A DNA stretch of 64,000 nucleotides, taken from the NCBI GenBank assembly GCA_018261935.1, contig JAGTRP010000005.1, positions 155,178 through 219,177 of the forward strand, in the 5' to 3' direction. This DNA is from Rhodocyclaceae bacterium. GTDB taxonomy: Bacteria > Pseudomonadota > Gammaproteobacteria > Burkholderiales > Rhodocyclaceae. This document shows positions 21,249-32,210 of this stretch, one piece after another; the first letter of the stretch is position 1; each line of letters starts with the position of its first letter. The position numbers and the translations under genes are program-made. Below the pieces are notes generated by a model. It had not been told where the DNA came from and ran no database searches. It saw only the letters and a program-made list of their open reading frames with translations.

Positions 21249-22520
21249 TCAGCGATGCCGGTTGCCGTTGCGGTGCTGTTGCGCCCCATCCCGGCGCTGA
21301 CCGTCGCGGCGAGGTGCCGGCGTCCCAGGCCGTGCCTGGCCCCGGGGCTGCGGCGCCGGACGGGGAGCGGCCTGGGCGCTGGGCTCGAAGCCGGCGATCA
21401 CTTCCCGTTCCAGATTCCGCTTGATGAGTTTCTCGATGTCCCGCAGGTTCGGGCGCTCATCATGGCAGACCAGGGAGAGGGCCTCCCCTTCCATGCCAGC
21501 CCGGCCGGTACGGCCGATGCGGTGCACGTAGTCCTCGGCCACATTGGGCAGTTCGAAATTGACCACGAAGGGCAGGGCATCGATATCGATCCCCCGGGCC
21601 GCGATGTCGGTGGCCACCAGGGCCGCCAGCTTGCCGGCCTTGAAGTCGGCCAGGGCCCGGGTACGGGCGCCCTGGGTCTTGTCGCCATGGAGGGCAGCGG
21701 ACTTGACCCCGGCCTTGTCCAGCTTCCGGGCCAGGGCATCGGCCCCGTGCTTGGTACGGGCGAAAACCAGCACCTGATGCCAGCCTCGGGTTTCGAACAG
21801 GTGCAGGAGGAGATCCCGCTTCTGTTCCCGATTTACCTCGATGATGCGCTGGGTCACGGTCTCCGCCGCCGTGTTGCGGGGCGCCACGTCCACCGAAACG
21901 GGGTCCTTCAGGAGACCGGAGGCCAGTTCCCGGATGTCGCTGGAGAAGGTGGCCGAGAACATCAGGTTCTGCCGCTTGGCAGGCAGGAGGGCAATGATGC
22001 GGCGGATGTCGCGGATGAAGCCCATGTCGAGCATGCGGTCGGCTTCGTCCAGGACCAGGGTTTCCACCAGGGAAAGGTCCACCGTGCGCTGCTGGACGTG
22101 GTCCAGCAGCCGGCCCGGCGTCGCCACCAGGATATCGACGCCGCGCTTCAGGGCGGCGATCTGGGGATTGATGCCAACCCCGCCGAACATGGCCAGGGAA
22201 GTGACAGGCAGGTGCTTGCCGTAGGCGCGGACGCTTTCCTCCACCTGCATGGCCAGTTCCCGGGTTGGCACCAGGACGAGAACCCGGGGGGCACGGGAAA
22301 TGCGGGAAAGCCGGTCATTGGCGGGGGTGCCGAGCCGTTGCAGGATGGGCAGGGTGAAGCCGGCGGTCTTGCCGGTGCCGGTCTGAGCCGAGGCCATCAG
22401 GTCATGGCCGGCCAGCACGGCCGGAATGGCGCCGCTTTGAATGGGGGTGGGAACGGTATAGCCCTGCTCGCCGATAGCGCGCAGCAGCTCGGCCCGCAGG
22501 CCGAGAGCGGAAAAACCCAT
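21249..22520 (-). CDS. rhlE: DEAD-box ATP-dependent RNA helicase RhlE
   Basis: 423 residues. The Q motif region is [10 protein letters not shown], motif I is AQTGTGKT, the DEAD box is [13 protein letters not shown], then SAT (FSATFS) and motif VI ([10 protein letters not shown]). A basic low-complexity tail (Pro/Arg/Gln-rich) occupies the last ~45 residues, typical of RhlE. It remodels structured RNA, often in ribosome assembly and mRNA decay. GGAG with good spacing precedes the ATG. The upstream ~140 bases contain a small hairpin (22593-22606) and could be a 5' leader. The gene is flanked by 74-bp inverted repeats. Confidence 0.95.
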   Translation of the reverse strand: MGFSALGLRAELLRAIGEQGYTVPTPIQSGAIPAVLAGHDLMASAQTGTGKTAGFTLPILQRLGTPANDRLSRISRAPRVLVLVPTRELAMQVEESVRAYGKHLPVTSLAMFGGVGINPQIAALKRGVDILVATPGRLLDHVQQRTVDLSLVETLVLDEADRMLDMGFIRDIRRIIALLPAKRQNLMFSATFSSDIRELASGLLKDPVSVDVAPRNTAAETVTQRIIEVNREQKRDLLLHLFETRGWHQVLVFARTKHGADALARKLDKAGVKSAALHGDKTQGARTRALADFKAGKLAALVATDIAARGIDIDALPFVVNFELPNVAEDYVHRIGRTGRAGMEGEALSLVCHDERPNLRDIEKLIKRNLEREVIAGFEPSAQAAPRPAPQPRGQARPGTPAPRRDGQRRDGAQQHRNGNRHR

Positions 22521-22660
22521 GGAAACTCCTGGAGTGTCGCCTTTAGCCTTGCGTGCGAGGCACGAACCAGTCGAGACAAAGGGCTTGAAGAGTCGGTAAT
22601 AACCGATGAGGGCGCCGAGACTGATTGCGGCGCAAGGGGGCGCATGGTAGCACGACTTTC

Positions 22661-22734
22661 GCGCGTCGGGCGGGGCATTCGCTCCGCCGGGCTGCGGAAC
22701 TCGGGGGCTGCGCCCCCTCAGACAGTCCTCGCCC
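22661..22734 (-). repeat. 74-bp repeat, copy B (inverted relative to copy A at 21164-21237)
   Basis: Read on the minus strand it matches copy A except for the hairpin bases and one further substitution. The hairpin here is GGGGGC-GCA-GCCCCC instead of GGCCGC-ATA-GCGGCC, so pairing is kept while the sequence changes. It lies in the 254-base gap between the rhlE start and the metZ end. The rest of that gap holds only the rhlE leader. Confidence 0.85.
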
Positions 22735-22774
22735 GGCTCCTCGAACGCCCTACCCTCCGGTTACCCCCGAGAGT

Positions 22775-23953
22775 TCAGAGGGTGGAAAGACCTCTATCCA
22801 GGTCGGCCTGCAGGTCTTCCACTGCTTCCAGACCCACGGCAACGCGCAGCAGGCCCTCGCTGATGCCGGCCGCGGCCCGGGCCTCCGGACTGATGCGCCC
22901 GTGGGTAGTGGAAGCCGGGTGGGTGATGGTGGTCTTGGTATCGCCCAGATTGGCCGTGATCGAGAGCAGCTGGCAGGAATCCACCACCCGCCAGGCTTCC
23001 GCCCGCCCCCCCTTGACCTCGAAGGTGACGATGGCGCCACCGCTCTTCTGCTGCCTCATCGCCAGCTCGTGCTGGGGATGGGACGGCAGGCCGGGATAGA
23101 AGACCCGCGCCACCTGGGGGTGGGCCTCCAGCCACCGAGCCAGCCGGAGGGCATTGGCCGACTGGGCCTCGATGCGGATCTTGAGGGTCTCCAGGCCCTT
23201 CAGGAGCACCCAGGCATTGAAGGCGGACAGCGTCGGCCCGGCGGTGCGCAGGTACTTGAAGACTTCTTCGGTGTGCTTCTTGGCGCCGCAGACGGCCCCG
23301 CCCAGCACCCGCCCCTGGCCGTCCAGGAACTTGGTGGCGGAATGCACCACGAGATCCGCCCCGAGTTCCAGGGGGCGCTGCAGGATGGGGGTACAGAAGC
23401 AGTTGTCCACCGCCACCCGGATGCCACGGTCATGGGCGATGTCGGCCAGGCTGCGGATGTCCGCGATTTCGGTCAGGGGATTGGACGGCGTCTCCAGGAA
23501 GAAGAGCCGGGTTTCAGGCCGGATGGCCGCCCGCCAGGCCGCCGGATCGGTCGGGGACACGAAGGTCGTGGCGATGCCGGCCCGGCCAAGGATGTTGTTG
23601 AAGAGTTGGACGGTCGCCCCGAACAGGCTGCTGGAGGCGACGATATGGTCGCCGGCCTTGAGGTGGGCCAGGCACAGGGCCATGATGGCCGCCATGCCGC
23701 TCGAGAAGGCGACGCAGTCCTCCGCCCCTTCCAGGGCCGCCAGGCGCTCCTCGAACATGGTCACGGTGGGGTTGGAGAAGCGCGAATAGACGTTGCCGTC
23801 CTCCTCCCCGGAAAAGCGGCGGGCCGCCTGGGCGGCGCTGTCGAAAACGAAGCTGGAAGTGAGGTAGAGGGCCTCGCCGTGCTCGTTGAACTGGCTGCGC
23901 TCCTGGCCGGCCCGCACCGCCAGGGTTTCCGGCCGGTAGCCGCGGTCCGCCAT
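22775..23953 (-). CDS. metZ: O-succinylhomoserine sulfhydrylase (PLP-dependent)
   Basis: 392 residues of the Cys/Met metabolism PLP family. It has the PLP lysine in HSATKFLDGQGR, YSRFSNPTV, and AFSSGMAAIMA. It makes homocysteine from O-succinylhomoserine and sulfide in methionine synthesis. MetZ rather than cystathionine gamma-synthase is favoured by the LDGQGRVLGG context and by its place after purF, as in other betaproteobacteria and pseudomonads. The start codon overlaps the purF stop by one base. Confidence 0.93.
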   Translation of the reverse strand: MADRGYRPETLAVRAGQERSQFNEHGEALYLTSSFVFDSAAQAARRFSGEEDGNVYSRFSNPTVTMFEERLAALEGAEDCVAFSSGMAAIMALCLAHLKAGDHIVASSSLFGATVQLFNNILGRAGIATTFVSPTDPAAWRAAIRPETRLFFLETPSNPLTEIADIRSLADIAHDRGIRVAVDNCFCTPILQRPLELGADLVVHSATKFLDGQGRVLGGAVCGAKKHTEEVFKYLRTAGPTLSAFNAWVLLKGLETLKIRIEAQSANALRLARWLEAHPQVARVFYPGLPSHPQHELAMRQQKSGGAIVTFEVKGGRAEAWRVVDSCQLLSITANLGDTKTTITHPASTTHGRISPEARAAAGISEGLLRVAVGLEAVEDLQADLDRGLSTL

Positions 23954-25497
23954 CAGTCCCGCACTCCGCTTTCGGCCAGTTGCAGCACCAGCTGCTGGGA
24001 TGCCTTGCCGTCGCCGTCGTCCTCGCTCTTGGCGCTTGCCTTGCCGGCTCGCCGTCCTTCGACGGCATCCAGGTAATCCGCGTCCACATCGCCGGTGACA
24101 TAGCAGCCATCGAAGCAGGAGGCATCGAAGACGGTCAGGTTGGGATTCATGGAGCGTACCGCCGCCTTGAGGGCTTCCAGATCCTGATATACCAGGGCGT
24201 CGGCGCCGATTTCCTGGGCGATGCCTTCGTCGGTGCGGCCGGTGGCGATGAGCTCGGACCGGGTCGGCATGTCGATGCCGTAGACGTTGGGAAAGCGCAC
24301 CGGGGGTGCGGCCGAGGCGAAGTACACCTTGAGGGCGCCGGCCGCCCGGGCCATCTCGACGATCTCCCGGCTGGTGGTGCCGCGGACGATGGAGTCGTCT
24401 ACCAGCAGCACCCGCTTGCCCCTGAACTCATGGCCGCAGGTATTGAGCTTCTGGCGCACCGATTTCTTCCGCATGGCCTGGCCGGGCATGATGAAGGTGC
24501 GGCCCACGTAGCGGTTCTTGACGAAGCCTTCCCGGAAGGGGATGCCGAGGGCCTGGGCGAGCTGCATGGCGGCCGGCCGGCTGGAGTCCGGAATGGGGAT
24601 GACGACGTCGATCTCATCCACCGGGATGTGCTGCTTGACCTTTTCCGCCAGGGACTCGCCCATGGCCAGCCGGGCCTCATAGACCGACACGCCGTCGATG
24701 ACCGAATCCGGGCGGGCCAGGTAGACGTGCTCGAAGATGCAGGGTGCGTAGACCGGCTGCTGGGCGCACTGGCGGCTGTGGAACTGGTGGTTGAGGTCGA
24801 TGAAGATGGCCTCCCCCGGCTCCACGTCGCGGATCATCTGGAAACCCAGGGTATCCAGGGCGACGGATTCGGAGGACACCAGATATTCCGTACCTTCTTC
24901 CGTCTCGTTCTTGCCATAGACCAGGGGGCGGATGCCGTGGGGATCGCGGAAGGCCAGGAGGCCGTAGCCGGCGATCAGGGCCACCACGGCGTAGGCGCCG
25001 CGGCAGCGCCGGTGCACCCCGGCCACCGCATCGAAGATGCTTTCCACGTCCAGTTCGTAGCCGTGGGCGCTGTTCTGGAGCTCATGGGCGAGGACGTTGA
25101 GGAGAACTTCGGAGTCGGAATTGGTGTTGATGTGCCGGCGGTCGAGGCGGAACATCTCGTCCTTCAGCTGCTCGGCATTGGTCAGGTTGCCGTTGTGGCC
25201 AAGGACGATGCCGAAGGGGGAATTGACGTAGAAGGGCTGGGCCTCGGCGAAGTTGTAGGCCGATCCAGCCGTCGGGTAGCGCACGTGGCCGATGCCCCAG
25301 TTGCCCGGCAGGGCGCGCATGTTGCGGGTGCGGAATACGTCCCGCACCAGGCCGGGGCCCTTGTGCAGGTGGAAAGTATTGCCCTCGGCCGTGGCGATGC
25401 CTGCCGCGTCCTGCCCCCGGTGCTGCAGCACCATGAGTCCATCGTAAAGCAGCTGGTTTACCGGTGTCGTTGCAACTACGCCCAGAATCCCGCACAT
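23953..25497 (-). CDS. purF: Amidophosphoribosyltransferase
   Basis: 514 residues starting MCGILGVV, where Cys2 is the N-terminal nucleophile exposed after Met removal. This fixes the start at 25497 rather than the longer in-frame reading to 25536. The glutamine amidotransferase domain ([12 protein letters not shown]) is followed by the phosphoribosyltransferase domain with the PRPP loop [17 protein letters not shown]. It commits PRPP to purine synthesis. It is in the run cvpA-purF-metZ. Confidence 0.97.
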   Translation of the reverse strand: MCGILGVVATTPVNQLLYDGLMVLQHRGQDAAGIATAEGNTFHLHKGPGLVRDVFRTRNMRALPGNWGIGHVRYPTAGSAYNFAEAQPFYVNSPFGIVLGHNGNLTNAEQLKDEMFRLDRRHINTNSDSEVLLNVLAHELQNSAHGYELDVESIFDAVAGVHRRCRGAYAVVALIAGYGLLAFRDPHGIRPLVYGKNETEEGTEYLVSSESVALDTLGFQMIRDVEPGEAIFIDLNHQFHSRQCAQQPVYAPCIFEHVYLARPDSVIDGVSVYEARLAMGESLAEKVKQHIPVDEIDVVIPIPDSSRPAAMQLAQALGIPFREGFVKNRYVGRTFIMPGQAMRKKSVRQKLNTCGHEFRGKRVLLVDDSIVRGTTSREIVEMARAAGALKVYFASAAPPVRFPNVYGIDMPTRSELIATGRTDEGIAQEIGADALVYQDLEALKAAVRSMNPNLTVFDASCFDGCYVTGDVDADYLDAVEGRRAGKASAKSEDDGDGKASQQLVLQLAESGVRD

Positions 25498-25510
25498 AAA
25501 ATCATCCCAC

Positions 25511-26002
25511 CTATTTGAATCGAATCCGTTTAGCAAAATCCGGCGGCAACCAGGGTCTCACCGCCAATACTGCCGTCTCCAGGGGCGCCGACAAGGTCGC
25601 CTCCTGCCACCAGTCCTGGCGGGGGGCCGAGGTCATCCCGCCCACAGCCACCAGGGCCACAGCAATCATCGCTCCCCGGGCGACGCCGAACACCAGCCCC
25701 AGCAGTCGATCCGAGAGTCCCAGCCCGAGGGCCTTGATCAAGCTGCTGGCCGCCAGGCGCACCAGGGCCATCACCACCAGCACTCCGATGAATACCGCAG
25801 CGAAGCCCGCCATAGCCCGCAGTCCCTTGTCCTCAATGCCGAGGAACACCGACTGCGCGATATCGCTACCGAAATGCATGGCTGCGAAAAAGGCCAGTAC
25901 CCAAGCCGCCAGGGCAATCGCCTCGCCTACCACGCCCCGCCAAAGTCCCAGCAGCAGCGAGGCCGCGACGATGCCGATCACGACATAGTCGAAGATATTC
26001 AT
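25511..26002 (-). CDS. cvpA: CvpA family membrane protein
   Basis: 163 residues with four predicted membrane segments (about 5-22, 28-48, 65-85 and 102-122). It begins [15 protein letters not shown], typical of CvpA. CvpA was named for colicin V production and now has envelope-stress roles; the purF neighbourhood is conserved across proteobacteria. It is 13 bases upstream of purF. Confidence 0.92.
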   Translation of the reverse strand: MNIFDYVVIGIVAASLLLGLWRGVVGEAIALAAWVLAFFAAMHFGSDIAQSVFLGIEDKGLRAMAGFAAVFIGVLVVMALVRLAASSLIKALGLGLSDRLLGLVFGVARGAMIAVALVAVGGMTSAPRQDWWQEATLSAPLETAVLAVRPWLPPDFAKRIRFK

Positions 26003-26012
26003 AACCGGGCGG

Positions 26013-26621
26013 TCATTGCTTCGCCGCCACCACTCCGGAGACGCCGATGCGCTTCATCTTTTCCAGCGCCTTTTCGGCTGCCTCCCGATTCGGGAAGGGA
26101 CCGGCGCGCACCCGCGTTTTCCGTCCCTGGGGAGAGTCGAGGGGCTCCGTGTAGGCTTTGATGCCCAGTTCACTGAGCTTGTTTCTGATGGCCCGGACAT
26201 TGCCCTCGTTGACGAAGGCCCCGATCAGGATGACATGTTCGCCCCCCTTGGCGGCCGGCTTTTCGGATTTGGCGGCTTGCTTCTCGGGAGCCTTCTCGAC
26301 CGGCTTTTCGGCCAACTTGACGGCTGGTTCGGGTTTCACGGCCGGCGCCGGGGCCGGCGGGGCTTCGGGCGGCTTTGCCGCCGCTGCCGGCTCGGGAGTC
26401 TTCACGGCCGGCCGTTCCTCCGGCGCCGCAGCGAACTTGGGCGCGAAGGGCTTCTCGTCCTGGCCGGGGATCCGGATCTCGACGTCCTGCACGGCCTGCC
26501 GGGGCTCCTGATCCATGATCATGGGCAGCGCGACGGCCACCAGAACCACGAAGGCCAGGGCGCCCACCAGGCGCCGGCGGGCGCGTTTCTTGAGGGGCAG
26601 CTGGGCGTCTGTGTCTTCCAT
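26013..26621 (-). CDS. SPOR domain protein (DedD-like cell division protein)
   Basis: 202 residues. A basic cytoplasmic N-terminus is followed by one membrane segment (~17-37, LVGALAFVVLVAVALPMIM). A Pro/Ala/Lys-rich periplasmic linker leads to a C-terminal SPOR domain (~125-200: VILIGAFVNEGNVRAIRNKL through RVRAGPFPNREAAEKAL). SPOR domains bind denuded peptidoglycan at the division septum. DedD-like is inferred from architecture and the folC/cvpA context. Confidence 0.9.
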   Translation of the reverse strand: MEDTDAQLPLKKRARRRLVGALAFVVLVAVALPMIMDQEPRQAVQDVEIRIPGQDEKPFAPKFAAAPEERPAVKTPEPAAAAKPPEAPPAPAPAVKPEPAVKLAEKPVEKAPEKQAAKSEKPAAKGGEHVILIGAFVNEGNVRAIRNKLSELGIKAYTEPLDSPQGRKTRVRAGPFPNREAAEKALEKMKRIGVSGVVAAKQ

Positions 26622-26624
26622 AGG

Positions 26625-27920
26625 TCAACGTTTCCTGAGCACTTCGAGTGCGCCGGCCACCGTATAGAACGATCCAAAAACGACTATTCTATCACTTTCG
26701 GCAGCGGCTTCCCGGGCCGCCCGCATTGCTGCAGCCGGCGAATCGTAGCAAGCCACCGCCCCGCCGAAGCCGTGGTTTCGGATGATGTCGGCGAGAAAAC
26801 CCGCCTCGGTGCCCCGGGGGCCGCCCAGGCTGGCGGCATACCAATGGTCCACCTTGCCCTTCAGGGCGGCGAGGGCGCCGGCGATATCCTTGTCGGCCAG
26901 CATGCCGACGACGGCATGGGTGCGATCGAAAAAACCCATGCTGGCGAGGTTGTCGGCCAGGACCTTGACCGCCTGGGGGTTGTGCCCCACGTCCAGGACC
27001 ACCGCCGGCTTGCCGGGCACCACCTGGAAGCGGCCTGGCAGCTCCGTTTCGATCAGTCCGCTGCGGATGGCCTGCATGGTCACCGGCAGACGATTTCCCA
27101 GGCTGTCCAGGGTCGCCAGGGCCACCGCCGCGTTGTAGAGCTGGGAAGGCCCCCGCAGCCCCGGATAGGCCAGGGAGCGCTTCACCAGCCGCTCCCCCGA
27201 CTTGCACCACCAGCGCCACTGCAGGCGGTTCTCGCTGTCCCGCTCGAAGCCGAAGTCGCGGCCGACGAGTCGTAGATCGGCGCCGATGGCGGCGGCGTGG
27301 TCTAGGAGGGACTGGGGCGGGGCCGGGTCGGCGCAGAAGGCCGGGCGGCCGGGCCGGTAGATGCCGGCCTTCTCGAAACCGATATGCTCCCGGGTGGGCC
27401 CCAGCCAGTCGGTGTGATCCAGGGCGACCGTGGTGACGACGGAGACATCGGGCTCGTAGGCGTTGACCGCATCCAGGCGCCCTCCCAGGCCCACTTCCAG
27501 GATGACGGCTTCGACCTGGGCTGCCGCGAAGGCTTCCCAGGCAGCCAGGGTACCGAATTCGAAATAGGTCAGGGCCACGTCGCCGGCCGCATGGCGGGCT
27601 GCCTCGACCCGGGCGAAGGCTTGGCACAGGGCTTCGTCGCTCGCCGGCTGACCGTCGATGCGGACCCGCTCGTTGTAGGCCAGCAGATGGGGCGAGGTGT
27701 AGCAGCCGACCCGGTAGCCGGCCTTGGCGATGATGTTTTCCAGGTAGGCGCAGGTGGAGCCCTTGCCGTTGGTCCCTCCGACCACGATCACCGGGCAGTG
27801 CTGCTCCTGCCCGAGGGCCTCCTTGACCAGGCGGATGCGGTCGAGACCCAGCTCGATGCCCGCCTGCCCCCTGGGGTGCAGGCCTTCGAGGTGGGCCAGC
27901 CAGTCGGCGAGGGTTTTCAA
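26625..27920 (-). CDS. folC: Bifunctional folylpolyglutamate synthase / dihydrofolate synthase
   Basis: 431 residues. The Mur-ligase type P-loop is [16 protein letters not shown] (~46-61), followed by [17 protein letters not shown]-terminal domain carries [18 protein letters not shown]. It glutamylates dihydropteroate and folates. It overlaps accD by 4 bases (ATGA) and is followed by the SPOR gene after 3 bases, so all are in one transcription unit. Confidence 0.96.
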   Translation of the reverse strand: MKTLADWLAHLEGLHPRGQAGIELGLDRIRLVKEALGQEQHCPVIVVGGTNGKGSTCAYLENIIAKAGYRVGCYTSPHLLAYNERVRIDGQPASDEALCQAFARVEAARHAAGDVALTYFEFGTLAAWEAFAAAQVEAVILEVGLGGRLDAVNAYEPDVSVVTTVALDHTDWLGPTREHIGFEKAGIYRPGRPAFCADPAPPQSLLDHAAAIGADLRLVGRDFGFERDSENRLQWRWWCKSGERLVKRSLAYPGLRGPSQLYNAAVALATLDSLGNRLPVTMQAIRSGLIETELPGRFQVVPGKPAVVLDVGHNPQAVKVLADNLASMGFFDRTHAVVGMLADKDIAGALAALKGKVDHWYAASLGGPRGTEAGFLADIIRNHGFGGAVACYDSPAAAMRAAREAAAESDRIVVFGSFYTVAGALEVLRKR

Positions 27921-28786
27921 GCGGCGGCAGGAAGTTTCTGCAGGAGCGCCAGGAGCTGGGCCACCTTGTCGCGGAGTTCGCGGCGATCGACGATCAGGTC
28001 GATGGCGCCCTTCTCCAGCAGGAATTCGGAGCGCTGGAAGCCTGCCGGCAGGGTTTCCCGCACCGTCTGCTCGATCACCCGGGGGCCGGCGAAGCCGATC
28101 AGGGCACCGGGCTCGGCGATGACCACATCGCCGACGAAGGCGAAGGAGGCCGAAACCCCGCCCATGGTCGGGTCGGTCAGGAGGGAAATGTAGGGCAGGC
28201 CGGCTTCGGACAGCTTGGTGAGGGCCGCCGTGGTCTTGGCCATCTGCATCAGGGAGAAGAGGCCCTCCTGCATGCGGGCACCACCGGAGGCGGCAATGGA
28301 AATAAAGGGCTGGCCATTATCCACGGCGGTCTGGACACCCCGAACGAAACGCTCGCCCAGGACGGAGCCCATGGAGCCGCCCATGAACTCGAACTCGAAG
28401 GCGGCAGCCACCACCGGCATGGTCTTGATGGCCCCCTGCATGACCACCAGGGAATCGCTCTCATCGGTGGCGGCATTGGCTTCCATGAGGCGGTCCGGGT
28501 AGCGCTTGCTGTCCTTGAACTTGAGACTGTCCACCGGCAGCACCTCGGCGCCGATTTCGAAGCGGCCCTCCGGATCGAGAAGCATGTCGAGGCGCTGACG
28601 GGCCCGCAGGCGGTGATGGTGGCCGCACTTGGGACAGACCTGGAGATTCTTTTCCAGGTCGGTGGCATAGAGCACCGCCTCGCAGGAGGGGCATTTGCTC
28701 CACAGACCTTCCGGCAGGCTGCTGCGGCGCTGGGCGCCCTGCTCGCGCTTGATCTTGGGGGGGAGAAGTTTGGTTAGCCAGCTCAC
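27917..28786 (-). CDS. accD: Acetyl-CoA carboxylase carboxyltransferase subunit beta
   Basis: 289 residues. The N-terminal zinc ribbon has CPSC and CPKC pairs at residues ~34-56. The carboxyltransferase (crotonase-like) core follows with [18 protein letters not shown] and [13 protein letters not shown]. With AccA, AccB and AccC it makes malonyl-CoA. It overlaps trpA upstream and folC downstream by 4 bases each. Confidence 0.97.
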   Translation of the reverse strand: MSWLTKLLPPKIKREQGAQRRSSLPEGLWSKCPSCEAVLYATDLEKNLQVCPKCGHHHRLRARQRLDMLLDPEGRFEIGAEVLPVDSLKFKDSKRYPDRLMEANAATDESDSLVVMQGAIKTMPVVAAAFEFEFMGGSMGSVLGERFVRGVQTAVDNGQPFISIAASGGARMQEGLFSLMQMAKTTAALTKLSEAGLPYISLLTDPTMGGVSASFAFVGDVVIAEPGALIGFAGPRVIEQTVRETLPAGFQRSEFLLEKGAIDLIVDRRELRDKVAQLLALLQKLPAAA

Positions 28787-29589
28787 GATTTCGCTCCGTC
28801 GATGCCCTTGCGAATATCCGCCACCAGGGCCTTGACCTGGGCGCAGGCGGTTTCCGGGGTGGATTTCTCGATTTCCTCGATGATACGGCTGCCCACCACC
28901 ACCGCATCGGCGAAGGCGGCGATGCGGGCCGCCGTGGCAGCGTCGCGGATGCCGAAACCGACACCCACCGGCAGTCCGGTCTTCTCGCGAATGGCCGGCA
29001 GCCGGGCGGCGACCGCATCGGTATCGAGATGCCCCGCGCCAGTCACGCCAGCCAGGGAAACGTAATAGACATAGCCGCTCGCCACTTCAGCCACTTGGCC
29101 GATGCGGGCGTCGGTGGAGGTGGGCGCCAGCAGGAAGATGGGATCGATGCCCCGGGCCTTCATGGCACGGCCAAAGTCCATGGCCTCCTCAGGAGGGTAG
29201 TCCACCACCAGCACCCCATCCACGCCGGCCGCGGCCGCGGTAGCGGTAAAGGCTTCCTGGCCCATGGCCTCGATGGGATTGGCGTAGCCCATGAGCACCA
29301 CCGGCGTATCGGCATTGGCCGCCCGGAAGGCGGCCACCAGTTCCAGAACCTTCCTGAGGGTCATGCCCCGGGCCAGGGCGCGCTCGGAGGCGCGCTGGAT
29401 GGTGGGACCGTCGGCCATGGGATCGGAAAAAGGGACCCCCAGCTCGATGACGTCGGCCCCGGCTTCCACCAGGGCCTGCATCAGGGGAACGGTGAGGTCG
29501 GCTTCGGGGTCGCCGGCGGTGATGAAGGGGATGAGGGCCTTGCGGCCTTGCGCCTGGAGGCGCGCGAAAGTGGCTTGGATACGCGACAT
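28783..29589 (-). CDS. trpA: Tryptophan synthase alpha chain
   Basis: 268 residues, the exact family length, from the ATG at 29589. A longer in-frame reading lies inside trpB and is rejected. It has [29 protein letters not shown] (catalytic Glu/Asp) and the phosphate-binding GVGFGIRD. It cleaves indole-glycerol phosphate to indole and passes it to TrpB. One base separates it from the trpB stop. Confidence 0.97.
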   Translation of the reverse strand: MSRIQATFARLQAQGRKALIPFITAGDPEADLTVPLMQALVEAGADVIELGVPFSDPMADGPTIQRASERALARGMTLRKVLELVAAFRAANADTPVVLMGYANPIEAMGQEAFTATAAAAGVDGVLVVDYPPEEAMDFGRAMKARGIDPIFLLAPTSTDARIGQVAEVASGYVYYVSLAGVTGAGHLDTDAVAARLPAIREKTGLPVGVGFGIRDAATAARIAAFADAVVVGSRIIEEIEKSTPETACAQVKALVADIRKGIDGAKS

Positions 29590-29590
29590 G

Positions 29591-30790
29591 TCAGAACTGG
29601 ATACCGGATTTTTCGGCCACGGTATGCATGTCCTTGTCACCCCGGCCGGAGAGGTTGACCAGCAGAATCTTGTCCTTCGGAAGAGTCGGCGCCAGCTTGG
29701 TGGCGTAGGCCAGGGCGTGGCTGGACTCCAGAGCCGGGATGATGCCCTCGTAGCGGCACAGGTCGTGGAAGGCCTGCAATGCCTCGGCGTCATTCACCGG
29801 CACGTACTCGGCCCGGCCGCTGTCCTTGAGCCAGGCGTGCTCTGGGCCGACCCCCGGGTAGTCGAGGCCGGCGGATATCGAATGGGTATCGATGATCTGG
29901 CCATCCCCATCCTGCAGAAGATAGGTGCGGTTGCCATGGAGGACCCCGGGGACGCCGGCGGTCAGGGAGGCGGCGTGGCGGCCGGTCTCGACCCCCTCCC
30001 CCGCCGCCTCGACGCCGATGAGGCGCACCCCTTCCACCGGGATGTAGGGGTAGAAGATGCCCATGGCGTTGGAGCCGCCGCCGACGCAGGCGATCACCGC
30101 ATCCGGCTGGCGACCGGCCAGTTCCGGCATCTGGACGAGGCATTCCTGGCCGATCACCGCCTGGAAGTCCCGCACCATCATCGGGTAGGGGTGCGGACCG
30201 GCGGCGGTGCCGATGATGTAGAAGGTGTTGGCGACATTGGTCACCCAGTCCCGCATGGCCTCGTTGAGGGCATCCTTCAGGGTCTTGGAGCCGGATTCCA
30301 CCGGCACCACCTTGGCCCCCAGGAGCTTCATGCGATAAACGTTGGCGGCCTGGCGCTTCACATCCTCGCTGCCCATGTAAACCACGCATTCCATGCCGTA
30401 GCGGGCCGCCACCGTGGCGGTGGCCACCCCGTGCTGGCCGGCGCCGGTTTCGGCGATGACCCGGGGCTTGCCCATGCGGCGGGCCAGCAGGGCTTGGCCG
30501 ATGCAGTTGTTTACCTTGTGGGCGCCGGTGTGATTGAGGTCCTCGCGCTTCAGGTAAACCTGAGCGCCGCCCAGCAGTTCCGACCAGCGCTTGGCGTGAT
30601 AGATCGGCGACGGCCGCCCGACGTAGTGCTTGAGTTCGTATTCGTATTCGGCCATGAAGGCCGGATCGCGGCGGGCCTCGTCGTAGGCGGCCTTGAGGCC
30701 GTCCAGGGCGGCGATCAAGGTCTCGGCCACGAACACGCCGCCGTAGGGACCGAAATGGCCGCGGCTGTCGGGCAGGTTATAAGCTTGCAT
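29591..30790 (-). CDS. trpB: Tryptophan synthase beta chain
   Basis: 399 residues. The PLP lysine is in [15 protein letters not shown], followed by [13 protein letters not shown] and the phosphate loop [10 protein letters not shown]. It condenses indole with serine. The start at 30790 overlaps the trpF stop by one base. The set trpF-trpB-trpA lacks trpE, trpG, trpD and trpC here, which is usual for betaproteobacteria with a split trp pathway. Confidence 0.97.
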   Translation of the reverse strand: MQAYNLPDSRGHFGPYGGVFVAETLIAALDGLKAAYDEARRDPAFMAEYEYELKHYVGRPSPIYHAKRWSELLGGAQVYLKREDLNHTGAHKVNNCIGQALLARRMGKPRVIAETGAGQHGVATATVAARYGMECVVYMGSEDVKRQAANVYRMKLLGAKVVPVESGSKTLKDALNEAMRDWVTNVANTFYIIGTAAGPHPYPMMVRDFQAVIGQECLVQMPELAGRQPDAVIACVGGGSNAMGIFYPYIPVEGVRLIGVEAAGEGVETGRHAASLTAGVPGVLHGNRTYLLQDGDGQIIDTHSISAGLDYPGVGPEHAWLKDSGRAEYVPVNDAEALQAFHDLCRYEGIIPALESSHALAYATKLAPTLPKDKILLVNLSGRGDKDMHTVAEKSGIQF

Positions 30791-31425
30791 CAGGCATCCT
30801 CTGCTTGTTGGTCGGCAGCGCACACCGCCGCCATGAAGGCAATGATTTTCGCTGCATCCTTGATTCCCTTGTCGGCTTCGACACCGCTCGACACATCCAC
30901 CGCCGGCGGCCGCAGGCGGCGTACCGCCTCGCCCACGTTGGCCGCCGTCAGCCCTCCGGAAAGAACGATGGGCAGCGGCATCCGCGCCGGGACCATGGAC
31001 CAGTCGAAAATTTGACCGCCCCCGCCGAAGCCCTCGACAAAGGCATCCAGCAAAATCGCCCGGGCCGAACTGAAATCAGCCGCATATTGTATCAAATCCA
31101 TCCCCGGCCTTACCCGCGCCGCCTTGATATAGGGAAACCGCCAGACTCGACATCGAGATTCGTCCTCGTCGCCGTGGAACTGGAGGAGATTCACCGGCAC
31201 TCGTTCCAGCACGGCCTCGATCTCGCCGGGAGCAGCATTGACGAAAAGCCCGACGATGGTGACGAAGGGGGGAATCCGGTGGGCCAGTTCGGCGGCACGC
31301 TCGGGACTCACGTAGCGGGGGCTCTTCGGATAGAAGACGAAACCGATGGCATCGGCACCGGCGGCCACCGCCGCATCCACGTCGGCCTCCCGGGTCAGGC
31401 CGCAGATTTTTATGCGCGTTCTCAT
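30790..31425 (-). CDS. trpF: Phosphoribosylanthranilate isomerase
   Basis: 211 residues of the TIM-barrel family. It has [13 protein letters not shown] (catalytic Cys), [11 protein letters not shown], a phosphate loop near [10 protein letters not shown], and AVDVSSGVE (catalytic Asp region). It isomerises phosphoribosylanthranilate in tryptophan synthesis. It overlaps truA upstream by 4 bases. Confidence 0.96.
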   Translation of the reverse strand: MRTRIKICGLTREADVDAAVAAGADAIGFVFYPKSPRYVSPERAAELAHRIPPFVTIVGLFVNAAPGEIEAVLERVPVNLLQFHGDEDESRCRVWRFPYIKAARVRPGMDLIQYAADFSSARAILLDAFVEGFGGGGQIFDWSMVPARMPLPIVLSGGLTAANVGEAVRRLRPPAVDVSSGVEADKGIKDAAKIIAFMAAVCAADQQAEDA

Positions 31426-32210
31426 GACAAGGCTCCATTCAGAAAATCATCGCCGGGCTGGGGCAAACCCCAATGGGGTTCGTAGATCGGCCCGCCGAAA
31501 TAGAGCCCGTCCGGCGAAAAGGTGGGAGCCGCCAGCTTGCGGTCCTTCGCTGCCAGCAATTCATCCATCCAGTTGGCCGGTTGCGCTCCCTTGCCGATAT
31601 AAACCAGGCTGCCCACCAGATTACGGACCATGTGGTGGAGAAAGGCGCTGGCCTCGAAATCGAAGACGAAAAGGTCGCCGGCCCGCCTCACATCGGCCTT
31701 CCACAGGGTCTTGACCGGGGACTTGGCCTGGCATTCGGCGGCACGGAAGGCCGAGAAATCATGCTCGCCGAGAAGCCTGGAGGCGCCTTGCCGCATGGCA
31801 TCCAGGTTGAGGGGTAGATGGAACCAGCCCACCCTGCCCTGCCACAGCCCGGGCCGCTGGGGACGATTGAGGAGCAGATAGCGGTAGCGCCGCCCCCGGG
31901 CGCTGAAGCGGGCGTGGAATTCCTCCGGCACGGCCTGGGCCCAGCGCACCGCCACGCCGTCCGGCAGGTGGGCATTGACGCCCCGCACCCAGGCCGTCAG
32001 AGGCCTGTCCACCCGAGTGTCGAAATGGACCACCTGGTGGCTGGCATGGACCCGGGCATCGGTACGGCCGGCACAGAGGGTGGTGATCGGCTCGCTGGCG
32101 ATCGCCGACAGGGCAGCCTCCAGGACATCCTGGACCGTGCCTCCGCCAGCCTGGCTCTGCCAGCCGCGGAAGGCGGTACCGCAATATTCGATCCCAAGGG
32201 CGAATCTCAT
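31422..32210 (-). CDS. truA: tRNA pseudouridine synthase A
   Basis: 262 residues from the ATG at 32210, which overlaps the upstream stop (ATGA) like other junctions in this operon; an ATG three codons earlier (32219) is the alternative. The catalytic Asp lies in AGRTDARVHASHQVVHFD. EYCGTAFRGWQSQ and FLHHMVRNLVGSL are family signatures. It modifies positions 38-40 of tRNA anticodon arms. Its place between fimV and trpF is conserved in related bacteria. Confidence 0.95.
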   Translation of the reverse strand: MRFALGIEYCGTAFRGWQSQAGGGTVQDVLEAALSAIASEPITTLCAGRTDARVHASHQVVHFDTRVDRPLTAWVRGVNAHLPDGVAVRWAQAVPEEFHARFSARGRRYRYLLLNRPQRPGLWQGRVGWFHLPLNLDAMRQGASRLLGEHDFSAFRAAECQAKSPVKTLWKADVRRAGDLFVFDFEASAFLHHMVRNLVGSLVYIGKGAQPANWMDELLAAKDRKLAAPTFSPDGLYFGGPIYEPHWGLPQPGDDFLNGALS

